The notes under the pieces are model-generated. The model saw nothing but the letters and a program-made list of their open reading frames with translations, was not told the origin of the DNA and made no database searches. DNA of 64,000 nucleotides from Ailanthus altissimus (lineage: Eukaryota; Streptophyta; Magnoliopsida; Sapindales; Simaroubaceae): positions 19,064,501-19,128,500 of the forward strand of contig OX327705.1 of the NCBI GenBank assembly GCA_946807835.1, in the 5' to 3' direction. Numbering within the stretch: the stretch's first letter is position 1; each line of letters opens with the position of its first letter. A program made the translations under genes and the position numbers. Shown piece after piece: positions 12,094 to 24,032 of this stretch.

Positions 12094-14035
12094 TGTTGGA
12101 GATGGTGCTAATGTGCCATTATAATATTTTATGAATATTAATTATTTAATATTTATACAATAAGCATTTTGAATAAAATTGTTAATATTGATATATGGTA
12201 CCAAGCTTGTTACTTTTCAGATATTGTAGATCTAAAGGAGTTTAAATCTAATTTAAAAGAGTTTAGTTTAATGCTACGCGTTAGTAGTTCAAGAGTTAGT
12301 AAATTCTAAAAGTTAAAACCTTGTCTAAAATAGGACAAAAGCTTGAGAAATATTAGTAATGACATAGTTGCAAAGAGTTACAAATAGTGCTAGAAAATGT
12401 CATTATACAACATGTTCTCGAAGTTCTCATTCTTGATCTATGTTTCCCGACATGGGTTGATCAGTGAACCTTTTAGATCAGTATATGTCTATATCTAAAT
12501 TATTCAGATAGTTAGTCTTAGTAGACAGTGAGCTTAGTGGTAGCTTATTTAGACATATAGGTATTCAATGAGGACTGGGTATTAAACAGATTCATGATGA
12601 CCTTTAATAGATATCCCATAGAGCCGTTAATAGAAAGTCATATGAGTGAGTGATCCACCATACTTTACGTGTGTTAGAATCCTTTCATAGTTTGACCTTT
12701 GGGTATCGTTAGGTAGGGTCCAATGCTCATGGAGTTCAGTGTGCGTAAATATGAGATCCATCAACTCATATGAGTGAGTTGTATATCTTGATGCTTCGAG
12801 ATTGTATTTTAGAAAATTTTGTGGCAACAAGTATAAATCTCGAAAAAGAGTTTTTCCTAGGATACATGATATCACAAAGATGTTTTATAGATATTGTTTA
12901 TCGAAAAAATGGAGATAAGTTAATGGTCGAGCAGATAGACATTTAATGGTGATGATCTATACCTATTCTCTTCAAAGATATAAGTGACGAAAGAATTATA
13001 CATATATGGTTAATCTTAACTTATTTCATTTAATGCGTTGTTTTATAATATCTATAACATGTGTGCGGGGCATCGTTCAAAGACTTATGAAGAGTTTTAT
13101 ATGATTCGGGCATAAACTTAGGGAGTCTCACAATATGAAATATACTTGTTGAGTACCGAGGTAACGGACTGGGTTGAACAGTTTAATTCAAAAAAATTTA
13201 GTAAGCTAAAATTTATTTCAGAATCTCCTGGATTGCACATTTGTCAAAGTTAAGTGTTAAGTACATAATTTAATTAGTTAACAAAAATTATTAACTAATT
13301 AAATTGTGACAAGTAGCAAAATCATGATTTTTTTATTTTGTTGACTTTTTGCCAACAAATAGATTACTTATTAGACAAGCAAGATGGGTTAAATAATGAA
13401 AAATATTTTTGCATTATTTTAAAGATAAGAAGGCATGGTTGTAAATCCCATCTTATTTTTACAAAATATAAAAGTGCAAAGTATTTCATTTTATTTTATT
13501 TTATTGGAGAAACATGAGATGATTCAGCCAAAAAAGAAAAAGAGAGCAAGAGTTACATATTCTTTTTTCTTTTCCATACATTATTATTTAGCCATTGTTA
13601 AAAGGATACGAGGCAAGTGTAGTCTTGTTTCCTTTTGTTGTTCATCAGATGAACAAAATAGGCTTTTGTGTAATTTTTATGAGATAAAAATTTAAGAGTG
13701 TCTTAGGCCTTAAAATGAAGATAACAAATAAGAGTTGCTTGAGAATAAAATCCAACTAGAAGTAAGCTATCATTTCAGAGCTTCAATCCCATCGGAGTTA
13801 AAGTTTAGACTTGCAAAACGAATCATTTCAATGTGAGCTCTGGATTTGAGAATTTCATTAAATTACTTCAAGGGTGAGTTTCTCTAAACTAGTTAGTGTA
13901 ATAAGATTTAAATTAAGTATGTGTTTATTGAATAGAAAATTAGATTTTTATTCTATTGCATTATTGTATATATGACATGTATTTTTGTAAATTCAATGAA
14001 CACATTCAAATGTATGCACCAAAATTTAGCACACA
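12094..14035 (+). mobile_element. Solo LTR L2 of the long-LTR copia family
   Basis: It starts TGTTGGAGATGGTGCTAATG and is collinear with L3 and L4, e.g. the 'taatatttatacaataa' block at 12140, the first-exon-like GAGTTTAG block at 12250, and the 'gagtgatccaccatac' and 'tcaactcatatgagtgag' blocks at 12640-12780. The right end is placed near 14035 by comparison with L4 and is uncertain to about 20 bp; no convincing target-site duplication was found. Neither side has copia internal sequence, so it is read as a solo LTR. The short open frames inside it are not supported as genes. Confidence 0.7.
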
Positions 14036-15187
14036 CAATAGTTATGTATTGTGCGTAGCGTGTAATACAAGTTTAGGGCCTATGTTATAAGAACTCTAGT
14101 TTTATGAAGGTAAAGAGGAATATGCTCCTTTAATCTTATAATTTTGACTTTGCAACTTGATTCTAGACTCTGGAATAACGTAGAATAATGGTGATGAATG
14201 AGTTCTTTTGTGAAGAATAAGAAAAGAGAGGCAATACAAGATTTGTCATGTGTACTAAGGATGTCTCTGGAGTTAACGCAGTACGTGAATGTTCTAAGTT
14301 AACGAAGAAAATCTTTATATGTGCTTTAGGGCTTTCAAAATTTGCAAAAGGTCCCTTTTTCATGTAAAATATGATTTTTTTTATAATGGTACGTTAAGTT
14401 AAAACTCATTATTTGGCTTATTTTCTTTTAAAAATTTAGTTTATTTAATAAATTTTAGCCATCCTAAAAGGAAAAAATGAATTTAATTTATAAAAGTATC
14501 AAGATATTATTTTATTCTAAATAAAATACATATATACTTATTATATACTAATTTAAATAAAAAAATTATTAACTTTTATTTTAAAGAGTTAAAGGGCTAA
14601 ATAATGTCTTATTGGGACTGAATTTCTCTATTAACTTAGTAACATAAGTTTACTATTATTTTAGACAAAATACTATCAAGTATTCAGTTTAGAGGTTCAT
14701 ATACTTTAGTGCAATTCTATACCTATCGAATTATGATACACAAATGATGTCTCAAAAATAACTTGGGCTCACATTTCTTAGTTTATTATACATAATGGAG
14801 TATGTGTATGAATTTAAACCTGCGCCTTTATATATTTCTGTATAATAACATCAACATTGTACATAATATGAAAAATATTGTCACATATCTAGTTCTCGAT
14901 TTCTTTGAAGTACTATTTTGACTCGTATAAATGATTCCAATTATTCTGCTTTTGTCCATCCTCCACAAAGGATAATGATTAGATATTCTCAAAGTTGTAT
15001 TTATATTCTTACTTTATATTAAGAATATACATATTAAAATATAGTTGGTTAAGTTTGACCTTCAAGCTAATCTCTACCACATTAAATTAAATTGACTAAT
15101 GAGATGGTTTATTTATAAACAAATATATATAGCTCGCCAAAATATAGAATCAGATAATACTCCAGTCACAAGTATCTCTCCTGGTGC
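14036..15187. other. AT-rich intergenic stretch upstream of the small membrane-protein gene
   Basis: I see no supportable gene. 14100-14400 may be the continuation of the minus-strand gypsy element beyond L2, but no domain is readable. 14400-15090 is AT-rich spacer. The distal promoter of the gene at 15245 would lie at the right edge. Confidence 0.4.
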
Positions 15188-15195
15188 TATATATA
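15188..15195 (+). promoter_or_regulatory. TATA box of the 86-residue membrane-protein gene
   Basis: TATATATA lies 50 bp upstream of the ATG at 15245. This puts a start site near 15215-15225 and leaves a short A/G-rich leader, a normal plant arrangement. Confidence 0.5.
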
Positions 15196-15244
15196 CTAGT
15201 GCAATCTTTTCAATAAGCAAAGAGAAATTTAGAGAGAGCCGACA

Positions 15245-15505
15245 ATGGCGAGCAGAGAAGCAGGGCCATCACCATGGTTGCCTTCCCTTTTGGTGGGAGT
15301 TTTTGCATTGGTGATCATCGGTCCTAACGTCTCCCTTCTGATGTCTCTTCTGCTTCTGGCAGTAATATCTGTACAATTGTTTACAACATTCTTTCCCACA
15401 GTTCATGATCAAAACAGTAGCTCTGGCTTTGATGCTGAAGGGTTTGGCTTGGGAACATTAATTTTATTTATGCTCTACTTAGTTCTGTACAATCTAGCAA
15501 GGTAA
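15245..15505 (+). CDS. Small two-to-three-span membrane protein (86 aa), function unknown
   Basis: The start codon sits in a good plant context (GACAATGGCG). The protein opens with a polar stretch (M-A-S-R-E-A-G-P-S-P-W). A long hydrophobic region at about residues 12-48 can form two membrane segments separated by G-P-N. A polar loop with S-S-S-G-F-D follows (about 53-66), then a last hydrophobic segment (about 68-83) and a short basic end (N-L-A-R). I do not recognise the family. Signs that it is real are the TATA box 50 bp upstream, an open frame in otherwise stop-dense DNA, coding-like composition and a decayed tandem copy of its 3' half at about 15650. The AAGGTAATC at the stop could be a splice donor, but the neighbouring copy continues past the same point with no obvious exon, so a single exon is preferred. 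It may be specific to a plant clade. Confidence 0.6.
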   Translation: MASREAGPSPWLPSLLVGVFALVIIGPNVSLLMSLLLLAVISVQLFTTFFPTVHDQNSSSGFDAEGFGLGTLILFMLYLVLYNLAR

Positions 15506-15649
15506 TCCCCATCCTGTGGTCACTCACCAATATAATATCATGGTTATATATAGTTTCTAGTTTAGGTATCAATTAATTCCAAGATCAATATGCAGAAGAA
15601 AATTATAGAGGAAGTTTATATCATGTCCAAGACATTAGATCTTTTTCTT

Positions 15650-15745
15650 CTGTCATCTGGCTTTGATTCTACTGGGTTTTAGTTTAGGATCACTAATTTA
15701 CATCTAGTTGTGCTCTTCTTTGGTCTGTATAATCCTAGTTGTTCT
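15650..15745 (+). pseudogene. Decayed tandem copy of the 3' part of the 86-aa gene
   Basis: 15654-15735 aligns to 15421-15500 of the intact gene, with shared blocks TCTGGCTTTGAT, CTGGGTTT and GTCTGTATAATC against GTTCTGTACAATC. In translation S-G-F-D-x-x-G-F is kept, but a stop replaces the following glycine and the frame then shifts. Only the loop and last membrane segment are represented; no start or first half is seen between 15506 and 15650. It is a partial local duplication. Confidence 0.6.
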
Positions 15746-15944
15746 TGATCAAAAGAACCTGCTGTCTTAACTAGAGATTTTTGTGGTAATTCTTGCCTTG
15801 GTGCATTTGTATGTATGTAACCCAAGTTTCACAGGCTTATTTTATTTGCTCAAAATTTTGTTTAAATTTTCTTACTCATACTCATTGCCTGCCAACTAAG
15901 AAAAGATCGAAATGTATATGGACAATTTAAAAGCATTTACGTTG

Positions 15945-16135
15945 AAAGTGAAACGGACATGGATCATCTACAAGAACTATGAGCTCCCTTTCATTAGCTC
16001 ACAATTAACAATGCAATGAAAGCAGCCAGCCCAGAGAAGTGATCATAATGTTAATAATGATGGCACGCCACAAAAGTCCGAAAATAACAACCGGATAACA
16101 AGAACAGCTGACGAATTCACTCCAACAATTGCCAA
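15945..16135. repeat. Sequence resembling the downstream flank of the PP2 gene
   Basis: This aligns to 33000-33178, just 3' of PP2: GAAAGTGAAACGGACATG against GGAAGTGAAAAGGAAATG, then the 'gaactatgag..c.cttt.attag' block and a weaker match to the end. The related piece at 38370-38520 belongs to the broken PP2 copy. No PP2 exon follows it, so at most it is the tail of a third, lost copy. 16136-16719 shows no gene. Confidence 0.45.
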
Positions 16136-16719
16136 TTTTTATTGGTGTTTTATAGATTATATAAGAGCCTTGAACTTGCGAAACACAGTCTTTACTCAAC
16201 AAAATAAAATAAAAGGAAACCTTAAGGACCTAAATGATATCTACCCAATGGAAATATAAAGAGGCTATAAGAGAATTTTTTTGTAATAGCAAAAACTTGG
16301 AGACTTTTTATTTTTATTTTTATTTTTATTTAGTCAAGTTGCTACTTTGGTAACTATTTTAGCCAAAGCCCATATCTTTAACTTGCACTTTTCACGTACC
16401 TGTATCTTTTACATCAAAATCTTGGTTATAGTTTAGAAAGGGCGAAATTTGTGTCCAAAATCAATAAAATACAAATGAAATAAATATAATTAGAGAAAAT
16501 ATAGTAAACCAAATGGCCGCGATGTGCTAAGGAAATACTGTGGTGAAGCATGAATTGCACACGATTCAAGCATATTTAGTGCTCAATTGCATATGGTTTG
16601 TTCTGTGTGAAATGCTTTATCACTATAAAAGAGGACATTCACGTTTATTTGATTTGGTTTTTGGCTAAAATACTTGGAAACTAATTATTTGATTAAATTA
16701 AAAATGAATCTTAATTTTT

Positions 16720-16885
16720 TTTAGTTATAAGACACATTTAACTCTTTATTTGGAGTGGCGTGAATAAAAAGAAAAAAAATTAAAAAAAAAGGTGATGTGA
16801 TTAAAGAGAGAAAAAGAGTAAACCGAACAAAAACGTGGAAGAGAGGAGACAAAGTCAGAGAAGGATCACTAAATACCCAACTTAA
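16720..16885. repeat. Repeat shared with 38205-38370
   Basis: Both blocks carry AAAAAGGTGATG.GATTAAAGAGAG followed by 'aagagaggagac' and 'ccagagaaggatca'-type words. At 38.2 kb the block directly adjoins a PP2 downstream flank; here it lies to the right of one. Copia sequence begins immediately to its right. Confidence 0.55.
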
Positions 16886-16889
16886 AATA

Positions 16890-17195
16890 TTAAGGGAAAT
16901 GTTCACAAATAAATTCTATTTTGGATTTCATCAATTTAATTATATTTTACATTGTTAAGAAAAACTTCATTAGAACAAAAACTTAAGCAAAATAAATATA
17001 ATTCTAAAATATATAGTGGTAATAAATATGCTCAAAATTATCTCATTAAAAACCTTATCAGTAAGACTCAGTGGGATAAAACTTGGTGAAAAGAAAAAAG
17101 AGTATAATACATATTTGTAACTGATGTAATTATATTTTTGGAAGAATATACTCTCCCTAATTAAAAGGCTCCCTATTAGAGTAGTATCCATCAAT
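16890..17195 (-). mobile_element. 3' end and truncated 3' LTR of the old minus-strand copia element (copia-2)
   Basis: On the minus strand, after the last pol residues (M-R-R-L-x-K-L at about 17195), a purine-rich AATTAGGGAGAG marks the polypurine tract. LTR-type sequence follows, with TTTTATCCCACTGAGT and AAGGTTTTTAATGAG, a run frequent just inside copia LTRs of this lineage. The LTR is cut short near 16890. The matching 5' LTR should lie near 31.9-32.2 kb. Confidence 0.6.
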
Positions 17196-19005
17196 TTGTT
17201 AAGCCGGCGTATGCTAATCTTATAAAATAATTTCTTAAAGGTTTAGAGGAGATTTATTGAATAGATCTGCAAAATTGTCTGGAGCATATCTATTTAACAT
17301 CAATCCTATTACTTTGTTAAAAATGTTGGAGAAATATTTTTGGTTCTATCTTTTTTGATGTATCTACCTCTAACTTGAGTAATACAAACATTATTATCTT
17401 TAAATATTATAGTTGAAATATTTTTTGCAGATGCTAAGTTACATGTACTCTGAATGTGATTGATGGTAAATCATAGCCAAATGCATTCTCTGCTTGCATT
17501 ATGTAAAAATATTAGAGTGATTGGAGAAAGTGGCAACAAAAATTTATTTTGTGGATCACTATGAGATTGTTATAAAGTGAAAACACACCTCTTTTATAGG
17601 GGATCAAATAAATACCCGGTATTTGCTTATTGAATTAAATATTATCAATAAGCTTATTGAAAGGTTATGTCCGATTTAGTGTATTGAGTTAGATATAATA
17701 AAGTACTAATTTTATTGAGACATGGTACTTTTAGATCAAGTATTCTCTCATTATCTTATTTGAGACAAAATAAATCCTTTTAAGATTAAGAGACTGAACA
17801 ATTATAGGGGTACTTAACAGACGAGCTTTATCTATATTGAATCTTCTTGGAATCTTTTCAGTATTGGTAGATTGATGAATAAAGATTTATTTAATTTGTG
17901 CTCAATCTATAGGCCAAGATAATAATTAATCTTTCCAAGTTTTTTATTTTAAATTCTCTTTTAAGTATTTTAAAACATTAAGAACTCTTTAAGAGTTTCG
18001 ATTAGATTCATGTCATTCATCTATACATCTATAATGGTAAACTCAGAATCATACTTCTTTGTAAATAAGCCTGGATATATTGGGCCATTAATCTTTTATA
18101 GAGTATTCGTTTAGGTAGTTGTATCAAATGCGCTCAAATTATTTTGATCTATACAAAGGTCTTTGTAACTTGATTGAATACAAATTGTGATTACATGCTT
18201 CAGGCATGTTAAATTCTTTAGGGATTTCATAAATATCTGTGTCAAGTGACACATATAAGTAAGTTGTCACTATATCTATAAGACGTATATCAAGCCTTTT
18301 CTAAGACTGCCAAGCTTATTAAAAATTAAAATACAATTGTGTCCATCACAGAGGAATAAGTTTCATTATAATCAATACTATATTTTTGAGAGAAACATCG
18401 AGCAACGAGTTTTGTATCTGGTGACTTTGTTGTTTTCCTAACATTTTTATACAAAAAAATAATTTCATGTTTGGTTATGAAGTCAATTCTATTTGAATTT
18501 CTTTTTCATTAGAGCCAATCATGTATTTCTTTTGCATTTATCAATAGTTTATGATTCAAAATTATTATTTATAATTTCAATAGCTATTGAAAATAAGAAT
18601 ACATTTGTCAACAACTATTTCATAACATTTTCACATTTCTCTTGTGCTAGCATAATTTGTATCATTTCCTTCAATTGGAATTTTTATGCCTCTTCTGAAG
18701 CTAATGTTTCTTCAAGGACTTTTGTTTCTTCAATGACGTATGTCTGTTTGAGGATTTGCGTCTTTTTGGGGACTTGTGTCTCTTCGACGACTTATATCTC
18801 TTTATGGACTATTAACTTTTTTGATGTTAGTGATTTAAAGAATGCAGATTTATTAGCTCGAGTATCATCTTCAGTATGATTTTGATTTTTCTGTTTATCC
18901 TTTCAAGGAACAATATCTTTTGAACCAAGTGATCTGTCACCCTTCTTTCATACAACAAATGATCATTTGCTACCATTTGATTTGATTGTTCTATAGAAAT
19001 AATCA
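17196..19005 (-). pseudogene. Copia-2 pol, C-terminal half (RT to RNase H), degraded
   Basis: Minus strand, from the RT N-terminal region at about 18450: K-S-P-D-T-K-L-V-A-R-C-F-S-Q-K-Y-S-I-D-Y-N-E-T-Y corresponds to the copia K-A-R-L-V-A-x-G-F-x-Q-x-x-G-I-D-Y-x-E-T block. Next are D-I-V-T-T-Y-L-Y (about 18265; family D-V-x-T-A-F-L) and S-L-D-T-D-I-Y, then weak RT thumb and RNase H. It ends I-D-V-K-Q-I-C-S at about 17280 (one Gln now a stop), the usual RNase H exit before A-D-L-F-T-K. There are many stops and frameshifts. The element continues at 24033 after the 5-kb insertion. The plus-strand frame at 18493-18879 is only its shadow. Confidence 0.7.
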
Positions 19006-20278
19006 TGTTGAAATTGGTGCTTACATGTTATTCCAATTTTATACAAATATTAATTGTTTAATATTTATACAATAAATATTTCGAACAAAATTGTTAATAT
19101 TAAATATATATAGTAAGATGCTTATAACATTTTAGAAATTGTATGATCTGAAGGAGTTCAGATCTGGTTTAAAAGAGTTTAGACGAAGACTAAGAGTTAG
19201 CAGTGCGGAGAGTTATAAGTGCTAAGAGTTAGCAGGTTATAAGAGTCAGTCAGATCTAAGTTAGATCCTTATCTGAAATGAAAAAAAGATCTGAGGGTAT
19301 ACTAGTAATGATATAGTTGTAATGGATTGCAATAGGCGTTAAAAAATGTCATTATGCAAGTATGTTCTCAAACCCTATGCTCTTGATCTATTTTCATCGA
19401 TGTGGGTCTGTTAATGAATCCATTTTATATAGATCAGTGTATACCTATATCTGTATGGTATAGATGATTGTTTTTAGCTAACCATGAGCTTAGTGGAAGC
19501 TCATATAGACATGCGGGTATTCGTGAGAACTGGGTACTAAACAGGCCCAATTAGGATCTCTAATAGACATCTCTTAAAGTCATCAATGGATGCTCATTTT
19601 AAGTTGAGTAGTATTCGTGGTCCTAAGACCTAAGCACTATAGTGGACTTGTAAGTGATCCACCATACTTAGGTTCCACACATGTCAGAGACCTTTTATAG
19701 TTTAACCGCTGGGTGTCACTTGGTATAGTTCGATGTTCATAAAGTTCGGTGTATATAGATATAGATTCATCAACTTATGTGGGTGAGTTATATATCCAGA
19801 TGCTCCAAGATTGTGTTCCAAAAAATCTTATGGCCATAAGTAATTTACCTAGGAAAAGTTTTTCACGTGTAAGAAACATTATCGCAAAAGTGTTTGTAGA
19901 TATTGTTTATCAGAATATGAATCTGGAGATAGGTTCTAGTGTTGAGCATATAAGGACTTGACAGTGATGATATATGTCTCCGTTCTTCTAGGATATAAAT
20001 TACGGAGGGATTATATGGATATGTATTAACATCAACTTGTATGGTTTAACACGCTATTTTATTATTTTCATAATATGTGTATGAGGCATCATTATGGACT
20101 TATGAAAGAGTTCTATAAGACAAAATGCGTGTGAACCTAAAAAGTCTCACTATATGAAGTGTACTCGTTGTGCACTACTGTAGCATACCAGATTGAATGG
20201 TTCAATCTTGAAAATTCTTGAAAAATTAAAATTATTTCATAGTCATTCGGGGAGATCATAGGATTTAAGTGTTATCTC
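19006..20278 (+). repeat. L3: truncated 5' LTR of the nested copia element
   Basis: It aligns base for base with the first 1.27 kb of L4 (21879 onward): TGTTGAAATTGG against TGTTGAAACTGG, the GGAGTTCAGATCTGG block, 'aggttccacacatgtcagaga' and 'tgaagtgtactcgttgtgcac'. It lacks the last 0.87 kb of the LTR. Confidence 0.85.
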
Positions 20279-21878
20279 AAGAGAAAGAGTTTTTTTATAG
20301 ACCATGGGGATTGTAGAAAGATTTTACTTGGTGAAGTTAATCTAAAAATATATCAATCGATGGTGGAACTTTAAGTTCAATTAAGTGAAATGTCTTTAAC
20401 ACACTCTCCTCATAAGTCGAAAAGGATATCGAGTGTCACCTAATAGGTATGTTTGATACCTATAGGTGCCCTTACTATTTTTTTTTATTTGAAGAAAAGG
20501 ATCCTTTGACTTATAAAGAAACGATATTAGACATTGATTAGTAAAAATGACAAAATTTCATGAAATTCGAAATTGACTTTATGCATGAGAATCAAGTCTA
20601 GAACTTGGTTGTACTTCTTATAGGAATTGTTCCTATTTATTGTAAATGAGTTTACATAATAAAATGTGGGTTTAATATGAAGGTACAAATCTTCAAAGCC
20701 TAATTAGTGAAAAAAGGTTATACTTATAGATCTGGGATAGGTAATGAGAAAATCTTTTTCACCAGTAGTCATGTTTAAGTCAATCCGAATTTTGTTGGTT
20801 ATTACGCTCTATTGGATTCTTCATTTTAACAATGAAATCAAAGAGTCTGGTTTCATTTGGAATAAAGAGAAAGCGTATGTGTTTAGAAAGGACAGTGAGA
20901 GCATAGTTATATTTCTAGTTCTCTATGTGGTTAACCTACTCAATGTCGAAAATGACAGTGGTATGTTGTAAGTCAGTCAAATAAAAGTTATCTGAATAAG
21001 AACTTTTTATAAAGATAAAGATAGAGCTAAGAACCAAATAAGATTCTCCTAATTTTCGTACATAGACTAAGTCCTGAAAAGGTACAACTTAATTGATTGT
21101 GAGATAGTTAATGTGTCTTTCAGACATGACATTCATTTTTTTAAGAGGAACTGTCCCCAAGAAGAAGATGAAAGGGTTAGATTATCTAACTCATTAAATG
21201 CATCAACTAGAAATAACTTGATGCATGTCATGTTATATATGAAACCCGGATCTGGATGGCTATAAGTGTTACGAGCCAGTATCAGTCTTATCTGGGTAAT
21301 GACCATTAATTAGTCGTGAAACATATTTAAAATACCTGAGAGATATAAAGGATAAGTTTCTAACTCATGGAGAAAGTTACTTATATGAAAAGATACATAG
21401 ATTTGAACTTCTAGTCTGGTCTAGATAATAGAAAATATACACCTGGTTATGTATTTCTTCACTCAATACTATAGTTAGTTAAGAGTGCAATATAAATATC
21501 CACAACTGATTCTACCTTAGAGGCAAAATTTATTACGGCTTAAGAAGTCTAGAAAAGAAATTTTGTGGATATATAAGTTAGTTGCAGAGCTTAAAATAGT
21601 TCCAAGATCAATGAATCTTATCCCACTAAATGCAACAATAACAGGATAATTGCTTAAACTAAGAAGCCATAATAGCGCACCAGAATTCAAATCACGTGGA
21701 CTTTGAATGCTACATAATTAGAAAGTTCATGACTATTGGAGATGTAATAGTATCTAGGATATATTCCATAAACAATATAACGGACCCACTCAGGCCTTAA
21801 CTTCTAAAGTATGTGAGAAACACATGGAGATGATAAGTATTAGATATTATCATGAATGACACTAGAGCAAGTAGGAGT
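20279..21878 (+). pseudogene. Copia pol remnant: integrase tail, RT and RNase H
   Basis: In order: an integrase C-terminal tail with H-S-P-H-K-S-K-R (about 20400); D-P-L-T-Y-K-E-x-I (about 20498) opening the RT domain; H-E-N-Q-V-x-N-L-V; F-S-P-V-V-M-F-K-S-I-R-I-L-L-V-I (about 20755); and V-I-F-L-V-L-Y-V-V-N in place of the catalytic Y-V-D-D (about 20905), which kills the active site. RNase H follows, with S-T-L-E-A-K-F-I-T-A (about 21510) and the R-S-H-N-S-A-x-E region (about 21665), ending at K-V-C-E-K-H-M-E-M (about 21810). GAGCAAGTAGGAGT (21865-21878) is the polypurine tract abutting L4. Multiple stops. Confidence 0.75.
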
Positions 21879-24027
21879 TGTTGAAACTGGTGCTTATGTG
21901 TCATTTTATTTTTTTATGAATATTAATTGTTTAATATTTATTCACATTTCAAACAAAATCATTAATATTAAATATATATGGTAAGATACTTGTAATGTTT
22001 CAGACATTGTATGATATGAAGGAGTTCAGATCTGGTCTAAAGAAGTTTAGACTAGGGCTAAGAGTTAGCAGTGCTGAGAGTTATAAATACTAAGAGTTAG
22101 CAATGTTAAGACTTAGTAGATTATAAGAGTCAGTCAGATTTAAGGAGTTAGATCCTTGTCTAAAATGAGACAAAGATCTAGGTATACTAGAAATAATATA
22201 GTTGCAATGAGTGCTAAAAAATGTCATTATACAAATATGTTCTCAAACCCTATGTTCCTAATTTATTTTCATCGATGCAGGTCGATGAATTCTTTTTATA
22301 TAGATCAGTGTATGTCTATATCTGTATGGTACATATGATTATTCTTAGCTAACTATGAGTTTAGTGGAAGCTTGTATACACATATGGGTATTCAGTGAGG
22401 ACTGGGCATTGAGCAAGCTCAATTAAGATCTCCAATAGATATCCCATAAAGCCGTCAATGGATGATCTTTTCTAGTTGAGTAGTATTTGTGGTCCCAAAA
22501 CCTTAGCACTACGGTGGACTTGTGAGTAATCTACCATACTGAGGTTCTACAAATGTTAAAGATCTTTTATGGTCCAACCATTGGGTGTTGCTAGGTATGG
22601 TTCAATATTCAAGGAGTCCGGTGTATATAGATATAGGATCCGTCAACTCATGTAGGTGAGTTGTATATTCAGACACTCCAAGATTGTGTTCTAGAAAATT
22701 TTATGTCCATAAGTAATTCACCCACGAAAAAAGGTTTGTGTAAGAAATAATATCGCAAAAGCGTTTGCGGATATTATTTATCAAAATACGAATCTGGAGA
22801 TAAGTACTAGTTTTGAGCATATGGGGACTTGACGGTGATGATCTATGTCTCCGCTCTTCCAAGATATAAATGATGGAGGGATTATATAAATATGTATTAA
22901 TCTCAATTTATATGGTTTAACATGCCGTTTTGTTATTTTCATAATGTGTGTGTAGGGCATCATTATGGACTTATAGAAGAGTTTCGTAAGATGAAACTGA
23001 TAGGAACCTAGGGAGGTTCACTATATGAAGTGTATTCATTATGCACTAGGGTAGTGCATCAGATTTAATAGTTTAATTTTGAAAATTCTCAAAAAATTAA
23101 AATTATTTTAGGGTCACTCAGGGAGATCATAGGATTTAAGTGTTAAACTTGAGATCTCGATAAGTGGGACTTGCCACTTTAACCTTTTTATTAGATATCA
23201 CATTTTATGTCATTAATTTGTTAGGGCATGACACATGGTATGATTTTATTAGCCTATTTAATTATTAAGTGTTAATAGTTAAATTTGGCATTATTAATAA
23301 ATTACAAAAATTTCCAATTTATGTATAAAATTCGGCCAAAGTGTTTTGTAAGTTAAAAGAAATGATAAACATAAATGAAAAGCATGAGCTGGCCTTTCAT
23401 GTTTTAATTCACTATTTCTATCTTTTTTCTTATTGCAATTGAAAAGTTATCATTGTATTCGGCCATTACTTAAATGAAACCAACATGTAGCTTTGTTTAT
23501 TTTATTGATTTTGCATGACTTGTCCTAATTTAGTACATGGTTTGGCCATAAATCTTCACCATATTCGACTAGCACTTCCTCCTTTTGTTTCACCATTTTG
23601 CTAAGCATGATAAAGATTAAATTGATCATTGTCATGCTTATAAATGGCTAATATTTGATAGCCTTTCATTAGTTGAATTGTTGGCAAACTTGCCTATAAA
23701 TACTCCACTTTTTATTCATTTGTTAGGTAGGTGAATAGAAAGTGGGAAGAAGAAAGAAATAATAGAGAGCTCGAGAAATAAATATAAGAAGCAAGTGTTA
23801 TTTCATATAAATTATTTCGAAGAGAATAGAAGGCTACTATTCTTGTTTGAAGGATCCCACCGAAATTTAGATTAGAATTGTGCAAAGTATGCTTCAAGGG
23901 TGAGTTCTCTGATATCTCATTAGTGTAATGAGATGATTAATTTATATTTCGCTGCGTATTTATGTATATGATGTGTAAATTAAAATTTTAAAATGTACAT
24001 GCTCACCCAACACACAGTGCATTTTCA
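21879..24027 (+). repeat. L4: full 3' LTR (2149 bp) of the nested copia element
   Basis: It begins TGTTGAAACTGG right after the polypurine tract and ends ATTTTCA at 24027, followed by the AATCA duplication. It is the most complete plus-strand LTR of this family in the window and defines the length of L1, L2 and L5. Short open frames inside it are not genes. Confidence 0.85.
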
Positions 24028-24032
24028 AATCA

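Larger units (their letters stand above)
19006..24027 (+). mobile_element. Nested Ty1/copia element with long LTRs (complete ends, internally deleted)
   Basis: It is bounded by a perfect 5-bp target-site duplication AATCA (19001-19005 and 24028-24032), with LTR ends TG at 19006 and CA at 24027. Parts: 5' LTR fragment 19006-20278, the 3' half of pol 20279-21878, full 3' LTR 21879-24027. The missing part of the 5' LTR, the primer-binding site, gag, protease and integrase were lost in one deletion at about 20278, where the LTR words stop at 'ggatttaagtgtta' and pol begins. It sits in the middle of the minus-strand copia-2 pol. Confidence 0.85.

Noticed and set aside
16005..16202. Cys-rich minus-strand frame of 65 codons
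   Set aside because: Not conserved in the similar sequence at 33.0 or 38.4 kb; no PP2 or other motif.
18493..18879. 128-codon plus-strand frame
   Set aside because: Antisense to copia-2 pol; repeated Val-Ser-Ser phrases come from simple repeats, not a domain.
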